Shown: positions 1-10,112 of the stretch, in pieces
Numbering within the stretch: position 1 is the stretch's first letter
How the letters are laid out: each line of letters starts with the position of its first letter
NCBI GenBank assembly: GCA_021774445.1
Contig: JAJFJA010000046.1
Coordinates: 112,562 to 176,561, forward strand
From: Alphaproteobacteria bacterium
Lineage (GTDB): Bacteria; Pseudomonadota; Alphaproteobacteria; UBA6615
DNA: 64,000 nucleotides
Direction: 5' to 3'
Notes under the pieces: generated by a model
Databases searched by the model: none
What the model was told of the DNA's origin: nothing
The model's input: the letters and a program-made list of their open reading frames with translations, nothing else
Translations under genes and position numbers: made by a program

Positions 1-643
1 GCTTCGCCAGCTTGACCAGCACGCCGCCCGGGCCCGCGCGTCTGAGCTCACCGCATCGCGCCAACAGCGCGTCAGTCCCCTCAACCGCCTCGACCCCCAG
101 CACGATACCCTGCTGCACGACAACGGCCTGCGCGACATCGACGGCGCCCAAGGCGCGCGCAACCACGATTCCACGCGCGATATCGGCCCGCGCCGTCTCA
201 TCCGGCCCGTGGCGTCCAAACTGGCCATCAACCGCCAGCAGCGGTTGCAACAGGCTGTCCGCGCCGACCACCCGAAACCCTTCGCGGGTCTCTAATTCCT
301 GCATGATCGCGTGCAGCAACCCGTCATCGCCTTTCGCCAACAGGCCGCGCGCCAGAAACGCCGCCGCGCGCGCGTCCGGCCGCAACTCCACCATCGACGG
401 CCGCCGCACCGGTCCGGCCAGGACCACCTCCCCGACACCAGCATCATGCAGCGCCGCCAAGGCCTTTTTTACCGCGCCCAATCGGACCCAGATATGCGGC
501 GTATCCCCGACCGCCGTCGGGTCGGCATGTCCCTTGAAGGCGACGATGAACACGTCGCGCCCGGCCGCGCGGCCTGCCGCCGCGAGGTGGCCCGGCAGCG
601 GACCGCCGCCGGCCAGAACACCCAGCGCCTTATTCCTCGGCAT
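1..643 (-). CDS. lpxI: LpxI, UDP-2,3-diacylglucosamine pyrophosphatase (C-terminus off the window)
   Basis: LpxI hydrolyses UDP-2,3-diacylglucosamine to lipid X in the lipid A pathway and replaces LpxH in many alphaproteobacteria. I translated it from the minus strand: the start is ATG at 643-641 and 214 codons are visible before the edge. The N-terminus has a glycine-rich strand (LGVLAGGGPLPG). Family motifs follow: VLAGPVRRP near residue 75, LAKGDDGLL near 110, and VEAVEGTDALL near 190. The start overlaps the end of lpxA by 14 bases, which suggests translational coupling. The usual next gene, lpxB, would lie off the window. The family assignment is firm; only the C-terminal third is unseen. 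Confidence 0.92.
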   Translation of the reverse strand, partial: MPRNKALGVLAGGGPLPGHLAAAGRAAGRDVFIVAFKGHADPTAVGDTPHIWVRLGAVKKALAALHDAGVGEVVLAGPVRRPSMVELRPDARAAAFLARGLLAKGDDGLLHAIMQELETREGFRVVGADSLLQPLLAVDGQFGRHGPDETARADIARGIVVARALGAVDVAQAVVVQQGIVLGVEAVEGTDALLARCGELRRAGPGGVLVKLAK

Positions 644-1433
644 GCACGGGACGTGGCTGCAAGACCTGTCGCGAGGACTCCGCTCGAATGAAGTTGATGA
701 CATCCATCACCGGCTCGCTCGATTCATAGAGCGCGACCGCGTCCGCCAACCGCTCCGCCAACGTACCTTCATTGGCAAACAGCTGTCGGTAGGCGGTCCG
801 CAGCGTGTGGATGTCGTCGCGAGAGAAACCACGGCGCTTGAGGCCGATAATATTGAGTCCGGTCAGCCGAGCCCGATCCCCAAAAGCCGAACCATACGGG
901 ATCACGTCATGTTCGATACCGGACATGCCCCCAACCATCGCATGCGCGCCAATCCGCACGAACTGGTGCACGGCGGAGAGGCCGCCGATGATGACATAGT
1001 CGCCCAGCAGCACATGGCCGCCCAAGGTCGCGTTGTTCGCCATGATGACGTTGTTGCCGACGATGCAGTCGTGGGCCACATGCGAGCCACCCATGAACAA
1101 ACAATTATCCCCGACCCGGGTCACCATCCCGCCACCTTCGGTCCCCGGGTTCATCGTCACATGTTCGCGAATGACGTTGCCCGAGCCGATAATCAACTCC
1201 GACGGCTCGCCACGGTATTTCAGATCCTGCGGCGGCAAGCCAATAGACGTAAACGGATACAGCGTGCAATCCGGCCCAATGCGGGTCCGGCCGCCAACCA
1301 CCACATGGCCGTGCAACTCGACCCCGTCGCCTAATTCGGTATGCGGACCGACAAGACAATAGGGGCCAATCCGAACATTGTTTCCTAACTGTGCACCATC
1401 CTCGACAACGGCGGTGGGATGGACTTTAGTCAT
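630..1433 (-). CDS. lpxA: LpxA, UDP-N-acetylglucosamine O-acyltransferase
   Basis: First step of lipid A synthesis: transfer of a 3-hydroxyacyl chain from ACP to the 3-OH of UDP-GlcNAc, in the cytoplasm. The 267 residues are close to the family length. Residues 1-190 are hexapeptide repeats forming a left-handed beta helix. The catalytic His is His121 in HVAHDCIVG, equivalent to His125 of E. coli. A helical C-terminal domain follows. The ATG overlaps the fabZ stop as ATGA (1433-1430), and the 3' end overlaps lpxI. The order lpxD-fabZ-lpxA-lpxI is the standard alphaproteobacterial one. Confidence 0.97.
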   Translation of the reverse strand: MTKVHPTAVVEDGAQLGNNVRIGPYCLVGPHTELGDGVELHGHVVVGGRTRIGPDCTLYPFTSIGLPPQDLKYRGEPSELIIGSGNVIREHVTMNPGTEGGGMVTRVGDNCLFMGGSHVAHDCIVGNNVIMANNATLGGHVLLGDYVIIGGLSAVHQFVRIGAHAMVGGMSGIEHDVIPYGSAFGDRARLTGLNIIGLKRRGFSRDDIHTLRTAYRQLFANEGTLAERLADAVALYESSEPVMDVINFIRAESSRQVLQPRPVHAEE

Positions 1434-1912
1434 TCACTATCCATGATCATCGCGCTAAACGTCGCCTGAGCGACCAATTGTCCGTCGACCCGACCCTCAC
1501 CGCTGAATTTCCACACAGGTCCTCGACTTCGGATTTTCGTTACATGCAGATAGAGCGTGTCTCCCGGCACGACCGGCTTCCGAAAGCGCGCGTCGTCGAC
1601 GCTCATGAAGTAGACCAGTTTGCCCATCGCGCTTTCGCCCAGCGTCTCGACCACCAGGACCGCCGCGGTCTGGGCCATCGCTTCAATAATCAACACTCCC
1701 GGCATGACGGGGCGCGACGGAAAGTGACCGCGAAAATGCGGCTCTCCAATCGTCACGTTCTTCACGCCGACGGCACCGGCATCCGGAATGATCCCTTCCG
1801 CCCGGTCGATCATCAAGAACGGCTCACGATGTGGGATCAATTGCATGATCCGCTCGACATCCGCGGTCCGTCCCGCCGTCTGCAATGCGCCAGTATCCAT
1901 GGTCGCCGCCAA
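1430..1912 (-). CDS. fabZ: FabZ, 3-hydroxyacyl-ACP dehydratase
   Basis: Dehydrates 3-hydroxyacyl-ACP in fatty acid elongation, and so competes with LpxA and LpxD for the same 3-hydroxyacyl-ACP pool. It is a 160-residue hot-dog fold protein. The catalytic pair is visible: His63 in [10 protein letters not shown] and Glu77 in [10 protein letters not shown]. The first 15-20 residues are unconserved, and an alternative ATG four codons in (MDTGAL) is possible. It begins 2 bases after the lpxD stop and overlaps lpxA by 4 bases, placing it inside the lipid A operon. Confidence 0.96.
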   Translation of the reverse strand: MAATMDTGALQTAGRTADVERIMQLIPHREPFLMIDRAEGIIPDAGAVGVKNVTIGEPHFRGHFPSRPVMPGVLIIEAMAQTAAVLVVETLGESAMGKLVYFMSVDDARFRKPVVPGDTLYLHVTKIRSRGPVWKFSGEGRVDGQLVAQATFSAMIMDSE

Positions 1913-1914
1913 GG

Positions 1915-2940
1915 TTATTTGTTGCCCCCACTGTTTGCCAATTTACCCAGCATGGCAAACCGCCGAAAAAACTCCTTTGCCGGAACAGCCGGATTTCCTG
2001 CCATTCTTGCGCCTGCGGGCGTATCGCGCATCAACCCGGATCGGGCGGCAAGTTGCACGCCGGCGCCAACGGTTATGTGCCCGGCAACGCCGGCCTGACC
2101 CGCGATGACCACGAGGTCCTCCAAATGCGCGCTGCCTGATAGACCGGCCTGAGCCACGATTACGCAACCCCGCCCCAGATGCACGTTGTGCCCAATCTGG
2201 ACGAGATTATCAATCTTGCAGCCATCGCCAATAATCGTATCCGGCCCGGCGCCTCGGTCGACCGTACTATTAGCACCAATTTCCACATCGTTTCCGATAA
2301 TCACCCGGCCGAGCTGAGGCACGTCGAGATGACTATCAGGTGCCATATCGAACCCGAATCCACGCTGTCCGATGCGCACCCCGGGATGAATGAACACGCG
2401 CTCGCCGATAAGACAATGTGACAGGCTGGCATTGGCGCCGATGACGCTGCCCGTACCCACGGCCACGCCTGCCTCGATCACCGCGTTCGCACCGATCTGC
2501 ACGCCGTCTGATATCTCCGCTCCGGGTCCGATAACCGCGCCGGGCCCGACCGCGACGGCACTGCCCAATTCTGCGGTGTCGTCTATGACTGCGCTGGGGT
2601 GGCGCTCTCCACTGGACACGCTGCCGGGATAAAACGCCTGGGATATCCGCGCGAAACTGCGGTAGGGGCGGTCGCTGATCAGCGCCAACATGCCGCTTGG
2701 CGCCCGATCGGCATGTTTTGCCTGCATGACACAGGCGCCCGCGGCACTCTGCCTGAATTGCTCGATATATCGGGGATTGTCGAGGAAGCTTATGGTGTCC
2801 GCGGTCGCGCTCTCCAAGGGGCCGACATCGCGAAACAGCCGATCCTCCGGCGCACTATCAGGCAACGTCAACCCCGCAATACCAGCCAACTGGCGCAGCG
2901 AAAACGGCCCGGAATTAACAAAAAAGCGAGGGTCGGCCAT
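1915..2940 (-). CDS. lpxD: LpxD, UDP-3-O-acylglucosamine N-acyltransferase
   Basis: Third step of lipid A synthesis, N-acylation of UDP-3-O-acylglucosamine from 3-hydroxyacyl-ACP. It has 341 residues, the usual length. An N-terminal uridine-binding domain (about 1-110) is followed by hexapeptide repeats (about 115-290) and a short helical C-terminus. The catalytic His is His251 in [10 protein letters not shown], matching His239 of E. coli. It sits between skp/ompH and fabZ, as in most Gram-negative bacteria. Confidence 0.96.
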   Translation of the reverse strand: MADPRFFVNSGPFSLRQLAGIAGLTLPDSAPEDRLFRDVGPLESATADTISFLDNPRYIEQFRQSAAGACVMQAKHADRAPSGMLALISDRPYRSFARISQAFYPGSVSSGERHPSAVIDDTAELGSAVAVGPGAVIGPGAEISDGVQIGANAVIEAGVAVGTGSVIGANASLSHCLIGERVFIHPGVRIGQRGFGFDMAPDSHLDVPQLGRVIIGNDVEIGANSTVDRGAGPDTIIGDGCKIDNLVQIGHNVHLGRGCVIVAQAGLSGSAHLEDLVVIAGQAGVAGHITVGAGVQLAARSGLMRDTPAGARMAGNPAVPAKEFFRRFAMLGKLANSGGNK

Positions 2941-2958
2941 CAGGCTATTTCCAAGATC

Positions 2959-3531
2959 TTACTCGGAGAGGCCTTCGAGTTGCCCCGATATCGTTACTGT
3001 CGGAACCCGTTCGTTTAACCGGTCCAGGGCCTGTTGCGTCAGATCGAGCACGTTGCGCGCCACCACTATTTGCGATTGCGCCAACACCACGTCGACACCA
3101 CGCTCATCGGCAACTTTGGCAATCTCCTCCAATGCAAAACCCCTAATCCGGCTCATCGTGCCCTCTAACGCTTCGTCGAGAGTTTGCCGTATCGAGCGCA
3201 CGCGTTGCTGCAATTCGGCCGCCCGCCCCTGGAACTCCTGCACCCGCTGAGCGAAGACGTCTGCTGCCACGATTGATCGCTGCTGCTGCAGTTGCTGGTC
3301 CTCTTCGCGCAGTTTGTTCTCTCTCTCGGCGATGTCTTGCTGGACCCGGGCGGAAAGCTCCTGAAGCTGCTCACGAGCCGATACCACAGATTTCGCCTCG
3401 GTCATGATCCTTTGCAGGTTGACCACAGCGACAACCGCCGGCGCGGCAGCGTCTTGCGCCGCCGCCAGCCCACCACCAAAGACCACCAGGGCGACGGCAA
3501 CAGCTACCATCGCCGAACGCAAGAATTTCAT
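2959..3531 (-). CDS. Skp/OmpH-family periplasmic chaperone
   Basis: Periplasmic chaperone that holds unfolded outer-membrane proteins on their way to BamA. I chose the ATG at 3531 because it opens a good signal peptide (MKFLRSAMVAVAVALVVFGG, cleavage near residue 24) and lies 2 bases after the bamA stop. The open frame continues upstream to 3642, but that part overlaps bamA and is not secretory. The 190-residue product has a Val/Ile strand followed by a long Gln/Glu/Arg-rich coiled coil (about residues 55-130), the Skp tentacle pattern. Its position between bamA and lpxD supports the call. Confidence 0.9.
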   Translation of the reverse strand: MKFLRSAMVAVAVALVVFGGGLAAAQDAAAPAVVAVVNLQRIMTEAKSVVSAREQLQELSARVQQDIAERENKLREEDQQLQQQRSIVAADVFAQRVQEFQGRAAELQQRVRSIRQTLDEALEGTMSRIRGFALEEIAKVADERGVDVVLAQSQIVVARNVLDLTQQALDRLNERVPTVTISGQLEGLSE

Positions 3532-3533
3532 TC

Positions 3534-5843
3534 CTAGAACCTCGTGCCGAAGCTGAAACGGAACACCTCGGTCTTGTCGTGATCCTCCTTCAGCACCGCT
3601 TGCGACAAATCGAGGCGCGCTGGGCCAAGGGGAGAGCGCCAAGACAGCCCAAGACCAACCGAAGCCCTGATCGAGCCCGTATCGACGATCCCCGTTCCAC
3701 TATCGTCCACATCGGTCAAAGTGCCAAAATCCGAGAAAACGCGGGCGCTGATGCCCAATTCTTCTGGTAATCCCAGAGGGAACTGCAACTCAGCGGTACC
3801 AAAGGCGGTGAGGTTACCGCCAATCGCGTCATCCGTCACGACATCTCGCGGCCCGACCCCGGAGTTCCGAAAACCGCGCAGCGTGTCGCCACCCAGGAAG
3901 AATCGGTCCACCAACCTGACATCCTCGCCTAATCCGACGATATGGCCCACTTCACCGCGTAGGCTGGCCACCACACTATTATCAAAAAGAGGTAGAAAAT
4001 AACCGGCGCCCAGAACATTGCGTACATAGGACACCGACCCGCCCAGGCCCGCAAAATCAATCTCGTATTTGCCAAAAAAGCCGTCTGTCGGCTCAATTCG
4101 CGCGTCGAGGGCGTCGTAGAAAAACTCATTGCTGACCAAGGAGGTAATCGCGCTCCCCTCCTGCGACCTGATGACCCGAGACGCGGTATCCTTGACGTTC
4201 GTGATCTCCGTGCGTTCGAGGCCATACCGCACATTGTGCCGGATCGCGGTTGTCAGTTGATAGCCCGACCGAATGCCGATACCCGTGGCATCCTCCTCGA
4301 ACGAACTCTCGTCGAGTAAGTCCGTAAGTCGGCGAAAAATGTCGAATCCGGCGGTCAGGTCGCGATCCAAAAAGTATGGCTCGGTAAAGCTGAGGTCGAT
4401 TTGTTGCTGCCGTTGCGCAAGCGTGAGGCCGAGGCGTAGATCCTGGCCCCTGCCCAGCAGGTTTCGCTCCCGGATCGAAAGGTCGCTCAACAAACCGGAG
4501 GAGGTCGAGAAACCGGCACCTAGCGTTATGTCGCCGGTCGACTGCTCTTCCACATCGACCGTCACAATCGTTCTATCGCTTTCCGAGCCCTGGCCGGTAT
4601 CGACTTCAATATTACGAAAAAAGCCCAGATTCCCGAGCCGCTGGCGCGACCTTTGAAGCTTGGCCGTGCTGAAGGCATCTCCCTCGACAAGTTGGAATTC
4701 CCGGCGAATTACTTTGTCTAGGGTTCTAATATTCCCGTTGATATCGATGCGCTCGACATAGACCCGCGGGCCCTCATTGACCTCATACGTGATGTCGATC
4801 GTCAGGGCGTCCCGGTCCCGCTGCACCCGTGGCCTGATATCGACGAAGGCGAACCCGCGCGCCCCGATGGCATCCCCGAGTATATTGATCGTCTCATCGA
4901 CCTCATCGGCGTCATACCAGTCGCCGGACTCCGAAATCACCAAGGATTTGAGGTCGTCCGCGCTGATGTCCTTTAGGCTGCTCTCCAGATCGAGCACGCC
5001 GAACCGGTAGCGTTGCCCCTCCTCGATCGTGAAAGTGATGATGAAATCCTGCTGATCCGCCGTCAGCTCGGCGACCGCCGACACCACGCGAAAATCGGCA
5101 TACCCTTCTGACAGGTAGAATCGCCGCAACAATTCTCGGTCGAATGTCAGCCGGTCCGGATCATAGGTGTCGTCGGTCGTCAGGATCTTATAAAACGCGC
5201 TTTCCTCAGTCTGAATGACGCCGCGCAATGTGCCGTCGCTGAACTGTTGATTGCCGATAAAGCTGACCCGGCGTATGCCCGTCGCCGGCCCTTCATTGAT
5301 CTCAAAGACCAAATCGACACGATTTTCGGGGAGTTGGATGACCTTCGGATCGACGGTTGCCGCGAACCGACCCGACCGTCGGTAAAGCTCGAGCAGCCGG
5401 GCTACATCCGATTGCACCTTGGTCCGGGTGAACACCACCCGCGGACGCAGCGTGACCTCGCTATCCAACAGTTCGTCATCGAGCCGCTTGTTGCCCTCAA
5501 ACGCTATCCTGTTGATGATCGGATTTTCCACGACTTGGACGATTAGGCGATCGCCTTCGCGCCGCAACGTCACGTCAGCAAAAAGACCTGTGTTGAACAG
5601 CCCTTTCAGCGACGAATCCATCAGGCCGACATCGAAATTGCCGCCCGGTGCGACCTCCATGTAGGACATCACCGTCGCCGGCTCGATGCGTTGGGTCCCA
5701 ACAACCTCAATTTCGCGGATAACGTCCTGAGCGAGCGCGGGTGACGCGGCCCCGAACGACAGGATAACGACCCAAAAGGCCAAGCCCGCAAAGGCGCAGC
5801 GTGTCAGTCTAGACAGAATCCCCCTGACAACCTGCCCCGGCAA
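3534..5843 (-). CDS. bamA: BamA, outer-membrane protein assembly factor
   Basis: Central Omp85 subunit of the BAM complex, which inserts beta-barrel proteins into the outer membrane. It has 769 residues: a signal peptide (about 1-38, ending PALAQ), five POTRA modules (about 40-440, including the IRRVSFIGNQQFSD type of repeat), and a 16-strand barrel to the C-terminus. The conserved lid/barrel motif LRGF is visible in GDTLRGFRNSG, and the last residue is Phe (FSFGTRF), the usual outer-membrane signature. It lies between rseP and skp. Confidence 0.97.
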   Translation of the reverse strand: MPGQVVRGILSRLTRCAFAGLAFWVVILSFGAASPALAQDVIREIEVVGTQRIEPATVMSYMEVAPGGNFDVGLMDSSLKGLFNTGLFADVTLRREGDRLIVQVVENPIINRIAFEGNKRLDDELLDSEVTLRPRVVFTRTKVQSDVARLLELYRRSGRFAATVDPKVIQLPENRVDLVFEINEGPATGIRRVSFIGNQQFSDGTLRGVIQTEESAFYKILTTDDTYDPDRLTFDRELLRRFYLSEGYADFRVVSAVAELTADQQDFIITFTIEEGQRYRFGVLDLESSLKDISADDLKSLVISESGDWYDADEVDETINILGDAIGARGFAFVDIRPRVQRDRDALTIDITYEVNEGPRVYVERIDINGNIRTLDKVIRREFQLVEGDAFSTAKLQRSRQRLGNLGFFRNIEVDTGQGSESDRTIVTVDVEEQSTGDITLGAGFSTSSGLLSDLSIRERNLLGRGQDLRLGLTLAQRQQQIDLSFTEPYFLDRDLTAGFDIFRRLTDLLDESSFEEDATGIGIRSGYQLTTAIRHNVRYGLERTEITNVKDTASRVIRSQEGSAITSLVSNEFFYDALDARIEPTDGFFGKYEIDFAGLGGSVSYVRNVLGAGYFLPLFDNSVVASLRGEVGHIVGLGEDVRLVDRFFLGGDTLRGFRNSGVGPRDVVTDDAIGGNLTAFGTAELQFPLGLPEELGISARVFSDFGTLTDVDDSGTGIVDTGSIRASVGLGLSWRSPLGPARLDLSQAVLKEDHDKTEVFRFSFGTRF

Positions 5844-5877
5844 GCTTCCCCCCTTCCCACGTCGGCCCGCTCTTTCG

Positions 5878-6999
5878 TCAGGATATTAACGCGACGAACT
5901 GCTTGATCAGCGGCAGGCGCACCAGATCGTTGAACGTGGCGAATACCATAAGCCCCAATACGAACGCCAGCCCGATCTTGAGACCAAAATCCTGCGCACG
6001 CTCGCCTGGGGGCCGTCCACGAACAGCCTCATATCCGTAGAATAATAGATGACCGCCATCGAGTAAGGGAATGGGGAAAAGGTTAATCAGCCCGAGATTG
6101 ATCGAGAGAAATGCCGCAAAAATGACCAAAGATTGCCAACCAGCGGAGGCCGCATCGCCCGACATCTGCGCAATGCGGATCGGACCGCCGAGTTCGTCGG
6201 TTCCCCGATCCCCGGCGAACATCTGCCCAATAGCGGTGCCTGTCAGGGACACCAGCCGTCCGGTTTCCCGCACGGACTGCCAGATCGCCCCGACCGGATT
6301 GTGCCGAACGAACTCACGGCCGGCCCCAACAACGCCCAGTACGCCGATATTCTGCTCATCGCCGAGGGAATCTTCCTGAACGCGGGATTGCGGCGTCGCG
6401 ATTAACTCGACCTCCTCGCCATTCCGGTCAACCACCATAGTGACTTCCAAACCGGGGTGCAGCCGGATCAACTGCTGCACTTCCTCGAACCGCGCAATCG
6501 TGCGACCGGCAACCTCAACGATAAGATCGCCCGGCAGAACCCCCGCCTCGGCGGCCGCGGACCCGGGCTGAACCTGCGCGACCCGCGCTGGCGTGAACGC
6601 TTGTCCGATCGTCATGAAAAGCACTGAGAACACCACGATCGCGAATACGAAATTAGCGATTGGCCCCGCAGCGACTATCGCAGCCTTCTGCCCTAACCGT
6701 TTGTAAAAAAACGATACTTCCTTATCCGCCGCGGTGATGCCCTCGCCACCGTCGTCATCCGGCCCGATGTCGCTTTGACCGAACATCTTCACATAGCCGC
6801 CAAACGGAATAAGGCAGAACTTCCACCGTGTGCCGAACCGGTCGGTATAACCGAACAGCTCCTTGCCGAAGCCGACGGCAAAGACCTCGACCCGAACGCC
6901 ATTCCGGCGCGCCACCCAGTAGTGACCAAATTCATGCACAAACACGATCGGCGTCAGCACGACCAAGAACCAGAATACGGAAATGAAAAAGCCGCTCAT
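5878..6999 (-). CDS. rseP: RseP, site-2 intramembrane zinc metalloprotease
   Basis: Integral inner-membrane protease that cuts membrane-anchored substrates such as anti-sigma factors and signal-peptide remnants. The zinc motif HExxH is at residues 22-26 (VHEFGHYW) in the first membrane segment, and the third zinc ligand motif is in PIPLLDGGHL near residue 313. One PDZ domain (about 130-215) is visible, with VQPGSAAAEAGVLPGD. Length is 373 residues. It normally follows dxr, but here the gene upstream in the direction of transcription is cdsA, with a 192-base gap and no dxr. Confidence 0.95.
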   Translation of the reverse strand: MSGFFISVFWFLVVLTPIVFVHEFGHYWVARRNGVRVEVFAVGFGKELFGYTDRFGTRWKFCLIPFGGYVKMFGQSDIGPDDDGGEGITAADKEVSFFYKRLGQKAAIVAAGPIANFVFAIVVFSVLFMTIGQAFTPARVAQVQPGSAAAEAGVLPGDLIVEVAGRTIARFEEVQQLIRLHPGLEVTMVVDRNGEEVELIATPQSRVQEDSLGDEQNIGVLGVVGAGREFVRHNPVGAIWQSVRETGRLVSLTGTAIGQMFAGDRGTDELGGPIRIAQMSGDAASAGWQSLVIFAAFLSINLGLINLFPIPLLDGGHLLFYGYEAVRGRPPGERAQDFGLKIGLAFVLGLMVFATFNDLVRLPLIKQFVALIS

Positions 7000-7191
7000 C
7001 GTCGTGCTTGCTCCGAAAATTTTTATGAAATCTCAGTCACTTGGTCCAACACGTTCAGACCAGACGGTACCCCTGGATGCTAAGGCTCAATGCTTTCCCG
7101 GAAGCTAACGATAGGCATTACCGGGGCCGCTCAACCCCAACAGTGGTGGCTCAACGCCCATTTTTCAAGCGGCTAGCGCCCTTCGGGGCCT

Positions 7192-7977
7192 TCACAAGGG
7201 CGCTCCGAACACCCAAGACGCGGCAACGAAAATCGGCGCGCCGGCCAACAAACCGTCTATCCGATCCAAGACCCCGCCATGGCCCGGAATGAGCCGGCCG
7301 AAATCCTTAACGCCGAACCGGCGCTTGACCCAAGAGGCAAACAAATCACCGAGCTGCCCGCAAATCCCTAGGAATATGGCCAGAATCAGCGGCCAAACCA
7401 CCATGTCGGCGGCCCCCAAGGTTTGGCTGAGGCCAAAACCAACCAGCGCGGCGGCGGTTAACCCGCCGACGAGACCGGCCCAGGTCTTCTTCGGGCTGAT
7501 CCGTGGTGCCAGTTTCGGCCCACCGATCAGCCGTCCCGCCCCATAGGCACCGATGTCCACGGCCCAAATCACCAGCATTAGCCAAAGCAAGGCGTCTCGA
7601 CCGCCACCATTGGGGCCCAGGATTGCCGCCACCGCCATCGCCGGCAAACCCAGGTAGAACACCCCGCCGGCCGACCACCCGGCAACCTTGCCCCGTTGCA
7701 AATCGCCCAGCGCCAGCGCCAAGACCACCCCGAGCACCCACAGCCCGGCGCCGGCAAGGCTGCTCCAGAGGCTCGCCGCATAGACGACCGGCCCGGCAAC
7801 CAGGGCCAGTACCCCCGCCATGCCCTCGGATCGCGCACATAGCCGCCACCACTCTATGGCCGCGCCGGTGAGGGCGACCAGAGCCAGCACATGCAGCCAC
7901 GGCGGCCCCAGCCACAAGGCGCCTAGCGCCACTGCGGCTAGCGCTATTCCGGAGGCGATGCGCTTAAAAAGCTCCAC
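7192..7977 (-). CDS. cdsA: CdsA, phosphatidate cytidylyltransferase
   Basis: Makes CDP-diacylglycerol from phosphatidate and CTP in the inner membrane, the branch point for all phospholipids. The 261-residue protein has about eight hydrophobic segments. The family signature is near the C-terminus: SWVKRRFGVKDFG followed by PGHGGVLDRID, with the KD...HGG.DR.D residues that bind metal and substrate. It follows uppS closely (5 bases). The frame ends at 7192 with VFGAPL. Confidence 0.95.
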   Translation of the reverse strand: MELFKRIASGIALAAVALGALWLGPPWLHVLALVALTGAAIEWWRLCARSEGMAGVLALVAGPVVYAASLWSSLAGAGLWVLGVVLALALGDLQRGKVAGWSAGGVFYLGLPAMAVAAILGPNGGGRDALLWLMLVIWAVDIGAYGAGRLIGGPKLAPRISPKKTWAGLVGGLTAAALVGFGLSQTLGAADMVVWPLILAIFLGICGQLGDLFASWVKRRFGVKDFGRLIPGHGGVLDRIDGLLAGAPIFVAASWVFGAPL

Positions 7978-7982
7978 GTCTG

Positions 7983-8720
7983 CTAGGAGGCGGCCTGGGC
8001 CCCGTAACGCCGCTCACGATTGCCATACTCGCGCACCGCGTCGGCGAGATGGCTCTTATCGAAGTCGGGCCACAGCACGTCCATGAACACCAGCTCCGTA
8101 TAGGCAAGCTGCCACAGCAGGAAATTGCTCAGCCGCTGCTCGCCGCTGGTGCGCACCAACAGGTCGGGATCGGGAATACCTGCCGTCGTCAGTCTTTCGC
8201 CAATAGAGTCTTCGTCGATATCATCCGGCAGCAGTTTGCCGGATTGCACGTCACGAGCGAGACGGCGGCATGCCTCTGCCAATTCCTGTCGGCTGCCGTA
8301 ACTCAACGCCACCGTCAGATGCAGTCCATCATTTTCGAGCGTTCGACGCTCCACATCCTCGATCAGGGTGACGATATCCGTCGCCAGCGCCTGGCGGTCT
8401 CCGATCACCCGAATACGCACATTGTTACGGGCCAGCTCGTCCGCCTCGCTGCGCAGGTACCGCCGCAGCAGGCCCATCAGATCATCCACCTCGCGAACCG
8501 GCCGCTTCCAATTTTCGGAACTGAACCCGAACAGGGTCAGATAGGAGATACCAAGCTCGCCCGCCGCTTTGACGGTACGCTTCACCGCATCGGCGCCACG
8601 GCTATGTCCCGCTGTGCGCGGCAGGCCGCGCGCCGCTGCCCAGCGGCCATTACCGTCCATGATGACCGCGACATGCGTTGGCGTCCGGCCATCACTCTCA
8701 TTGCGCAAAGGGACAGCCAT
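7983..8720 (-). CDS. uppS: UppS, undecaprenyl (isoprenyl) diphosphate synthase
   Basis: Cis-prenyltransferase that builds the C55 carrier lipid for peptidoglycan and surface glycans from farnesyl diphosphate and IPP. I chose the ATG at 8720 (MAVPLRNESD), 2 bases after the frr stop; the longer open frame to 8783 runs back into frr and is not conserved-looking. In the 245-residue product the hallmark IMDGNGRWA carries the catalytic Asp22. The C-terminal RTSGEQRLSNFLLWQLAYTE motif (IPP and magnesium binding) is also present. It supplies the lipid carrier that the glycan locus at 54.8-64 kb would need. Confidence 0.95.
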   Translation of the reverse strand: MAVPLRNESDGRTPTHVAVIMDGNGRWAAARGLPRTAGHSRGADAVKRTVKAAGELGISYLTLFGFSSENWKRPVREVDDLMGLLRRYLRSEADELARNNVRIRVIGDRQALATDIVTLIEDVERRTLENDGLHLTVALSYGSRQELAEACRRLARDVQSGKLLPDDIDEDSIGERLTTAGIPDPDLLVRTSGEQRLSNFLLWQLAYTELVFMDVLWPDFDKSHLADAVREYGNRERRYGAQAAS

Positions 8721-8722
8721 GC

Positions 8723-9277
8723 TTAGACCTGCATGATCTCCTTCTCCTTGGTCGCCAGCATATCGTCGATTTCCTTGATGCATTTATCCGTAAGAGCTTG
8801 GATCTCCTCGCCACGATCATGCTGCTCGTCCTTGGGAATCTCGCCGTCCTTCTCCAATCGCTTCAGGGTGTCCATCCCGTCTCGGCGCACATTCCGAATA
8901 GCCACCCGCGCCTGTTCGGCATAGCGCCCGGCCACCTTCGACAATTCCACGCGCCGCTCTTCGCTGAGCTCTGGCACCGGCACCCGAATAAGCATGCCGT
9001 CCGGCTGCGGATTGAGGCCCAGATCCGATTCCCGGATCGACTTCTCAACCGCTTTGACCATGCTCTTGTCCCAAACCTGCACAGTCAACATGCGTGCCTC
9101 CGGCACGCTGATCGACCCAACCTGACTAATCGGCATCCGCGAGCCGTAAGCCTCGACGGTGAGGGCCTCGAGCAATCCGGTCGACGCGCGCCCGGTACGC
9201 AAGCCCGAAAACTCTTTGCGCAACACCTCGGTCGCTCCATGCATTCGTCTTGTCAGGTCTTTCAGATCCGCAGACAT
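8723..9277 (-). CDS. frr: Frr, ribosome recycling factor
   Basis: Splits the post-termination ribosome together with EF-G. It has 184 residues, the expected length, and no gaps relative to the family: an N-terminal helix ([11 protein letters not shown]), the RTGRAS segment and a C-terminal helix containing [15 protein letters not shown]. It follows pyrH by 5 bases and precedes uppS by 2, inside the classic rpsB-tsf-pyrH-frr-uppS-cdsA cluster. Confidence 0.97.
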   Translation of the reverse strand: MSADLKDLTRRMHGATEVLRKEFSGLRTGRASTGLLEALTVEAYGSRMPISQVGSISVPEARMLTVQVWDKSMVKAVEKSIRESDLGLNPQPDGMLIRVPVPELSEERRVELSKVAGRYAEQARVAIRNVRRDGMDTLKRLEKDGEIPKDEQHDRGEEIQALTDKCIKEIDDMLATKEKEIMQV

Positions 9278-9282
9278 AACTG

Positions 9283-10011
9283 CTACTCCTCGCCTCCTCC
9301 AATCAGGGTATAGCGTCCGCCTCCACAGATAACGCGAGCCATTTCACCTGGCTCTTGGATCGAGAATACCACGATCGGAATCCGGTTTTCCCGGCACAGC
9401 GTAATCGCCGCCGCATCCATTACCTTCAGGTCTCGGCGCAATACCTCCAGATAGCCCAATTCCTCGATCCGCTCGGCATCCTTGACCTTGGTCGGATCGG
9501 CACTGTAGACCCCATCCACCTTAGTGCCCTTGAGCAGAACATCACAACCCATCTCGGATGCCCGCAGCGCCGCCGCGGTATCCGTCGTGAAGAACGGATT
9601 ACCCGTGCCGGCGGCAAATATTACGACCCGTTTCTTTTCCATATGTCGCACGGCACGTCGACGAATATAGGGTTCGCAGACTGTCGACATCGGAATCGCC
9701 GACATGACACGGGTATTTATCGACCGGTGCTCGAGCGCGCTTTGTAGGGCGAGGGCGTTAATGACCGTGGCCAACATGCCCATATAGTCGGCCGAGGCCC
9801 GCTCCATGCCGGCTGAGGCGCCGGAGATCCCGCGAAAGATGTTGCCGCCGCCAACCACGAGACAAACCTCGGTGTCCATCCCATGCACCGTCTCGACTTC
9901 ATCCGCGATCCGCTCGACGGTCCCCGGGTCCAAGCCGAACTCGCCCCCACCCATCAGCGCCTCTCCGGAAATCTTGAGAAGGACGCGTCGGTAGATGGGT
10001 TTGTCAGACAT
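9283..10011 (-). CDS. pyrH: PyrH, uridylate kinase
   Basis: Phosphorylates UMP to UDP; a hexameric amino-acid-kinase-fold enzyme allosterically controlled by GTP and UTP. It has 242 residues. Visible motifs are [11 protein letters not shown] (phosphate binding), [10 protein letters not shown], and the C-terminal [15 protein letters not shown] characteristic of bacterial UMP kinases. It lies 101 bases downstream of tsf; that gap contains a GC palindrome (ggcgccggcgcc near 10034) but no gene. Confidence 0.97.
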   Translation of the reverse strand: MSDKPIYRRVLLKISGEALMGGGEFGLDPGTVERIADEVETVHGMDTEVCLVVGGGNIFRGISGASAGMERASADYMGMLATVINALALQSALEHRSINTRVMSAIPMSTVCEPYIRRRAVRHMEKKRVVIFAAGTGNPFFTTDTAAALRASEMGCDVLLKGTKVDGVYSADPTKVKDAERIEELGYLEVLRRDLKVMDAAAITLCRENRIPIVVFSIQEPGEMARVICGGGRYTLIGGGEE

Positions 10012-10112
10012 GCCTATTGTTCCGCACCAATTGGCGGCGCCGGCGCCGCTTGTTCTACTCCGCCAGGTCCGACCCGGGCCAGGGTCTCCCCCGTCGCCGG
10101 TTGGCGAGACGG

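Noticed and set aside
12..1334. Long plus-strand open frame of 440 codons opposite lpxI and lpxA
   Set aside because: It is antisense to two well-supported genes, has Arg/Pro/Thr-rich composition typical of shadow frames in GC-rich DNA, and matches no family.
3532..3642. Extended N-terminus of the Skp gene
   Set aside because: The extension overlaps bamA and would bury the signal peptide; the ATG at 3531 is much better.
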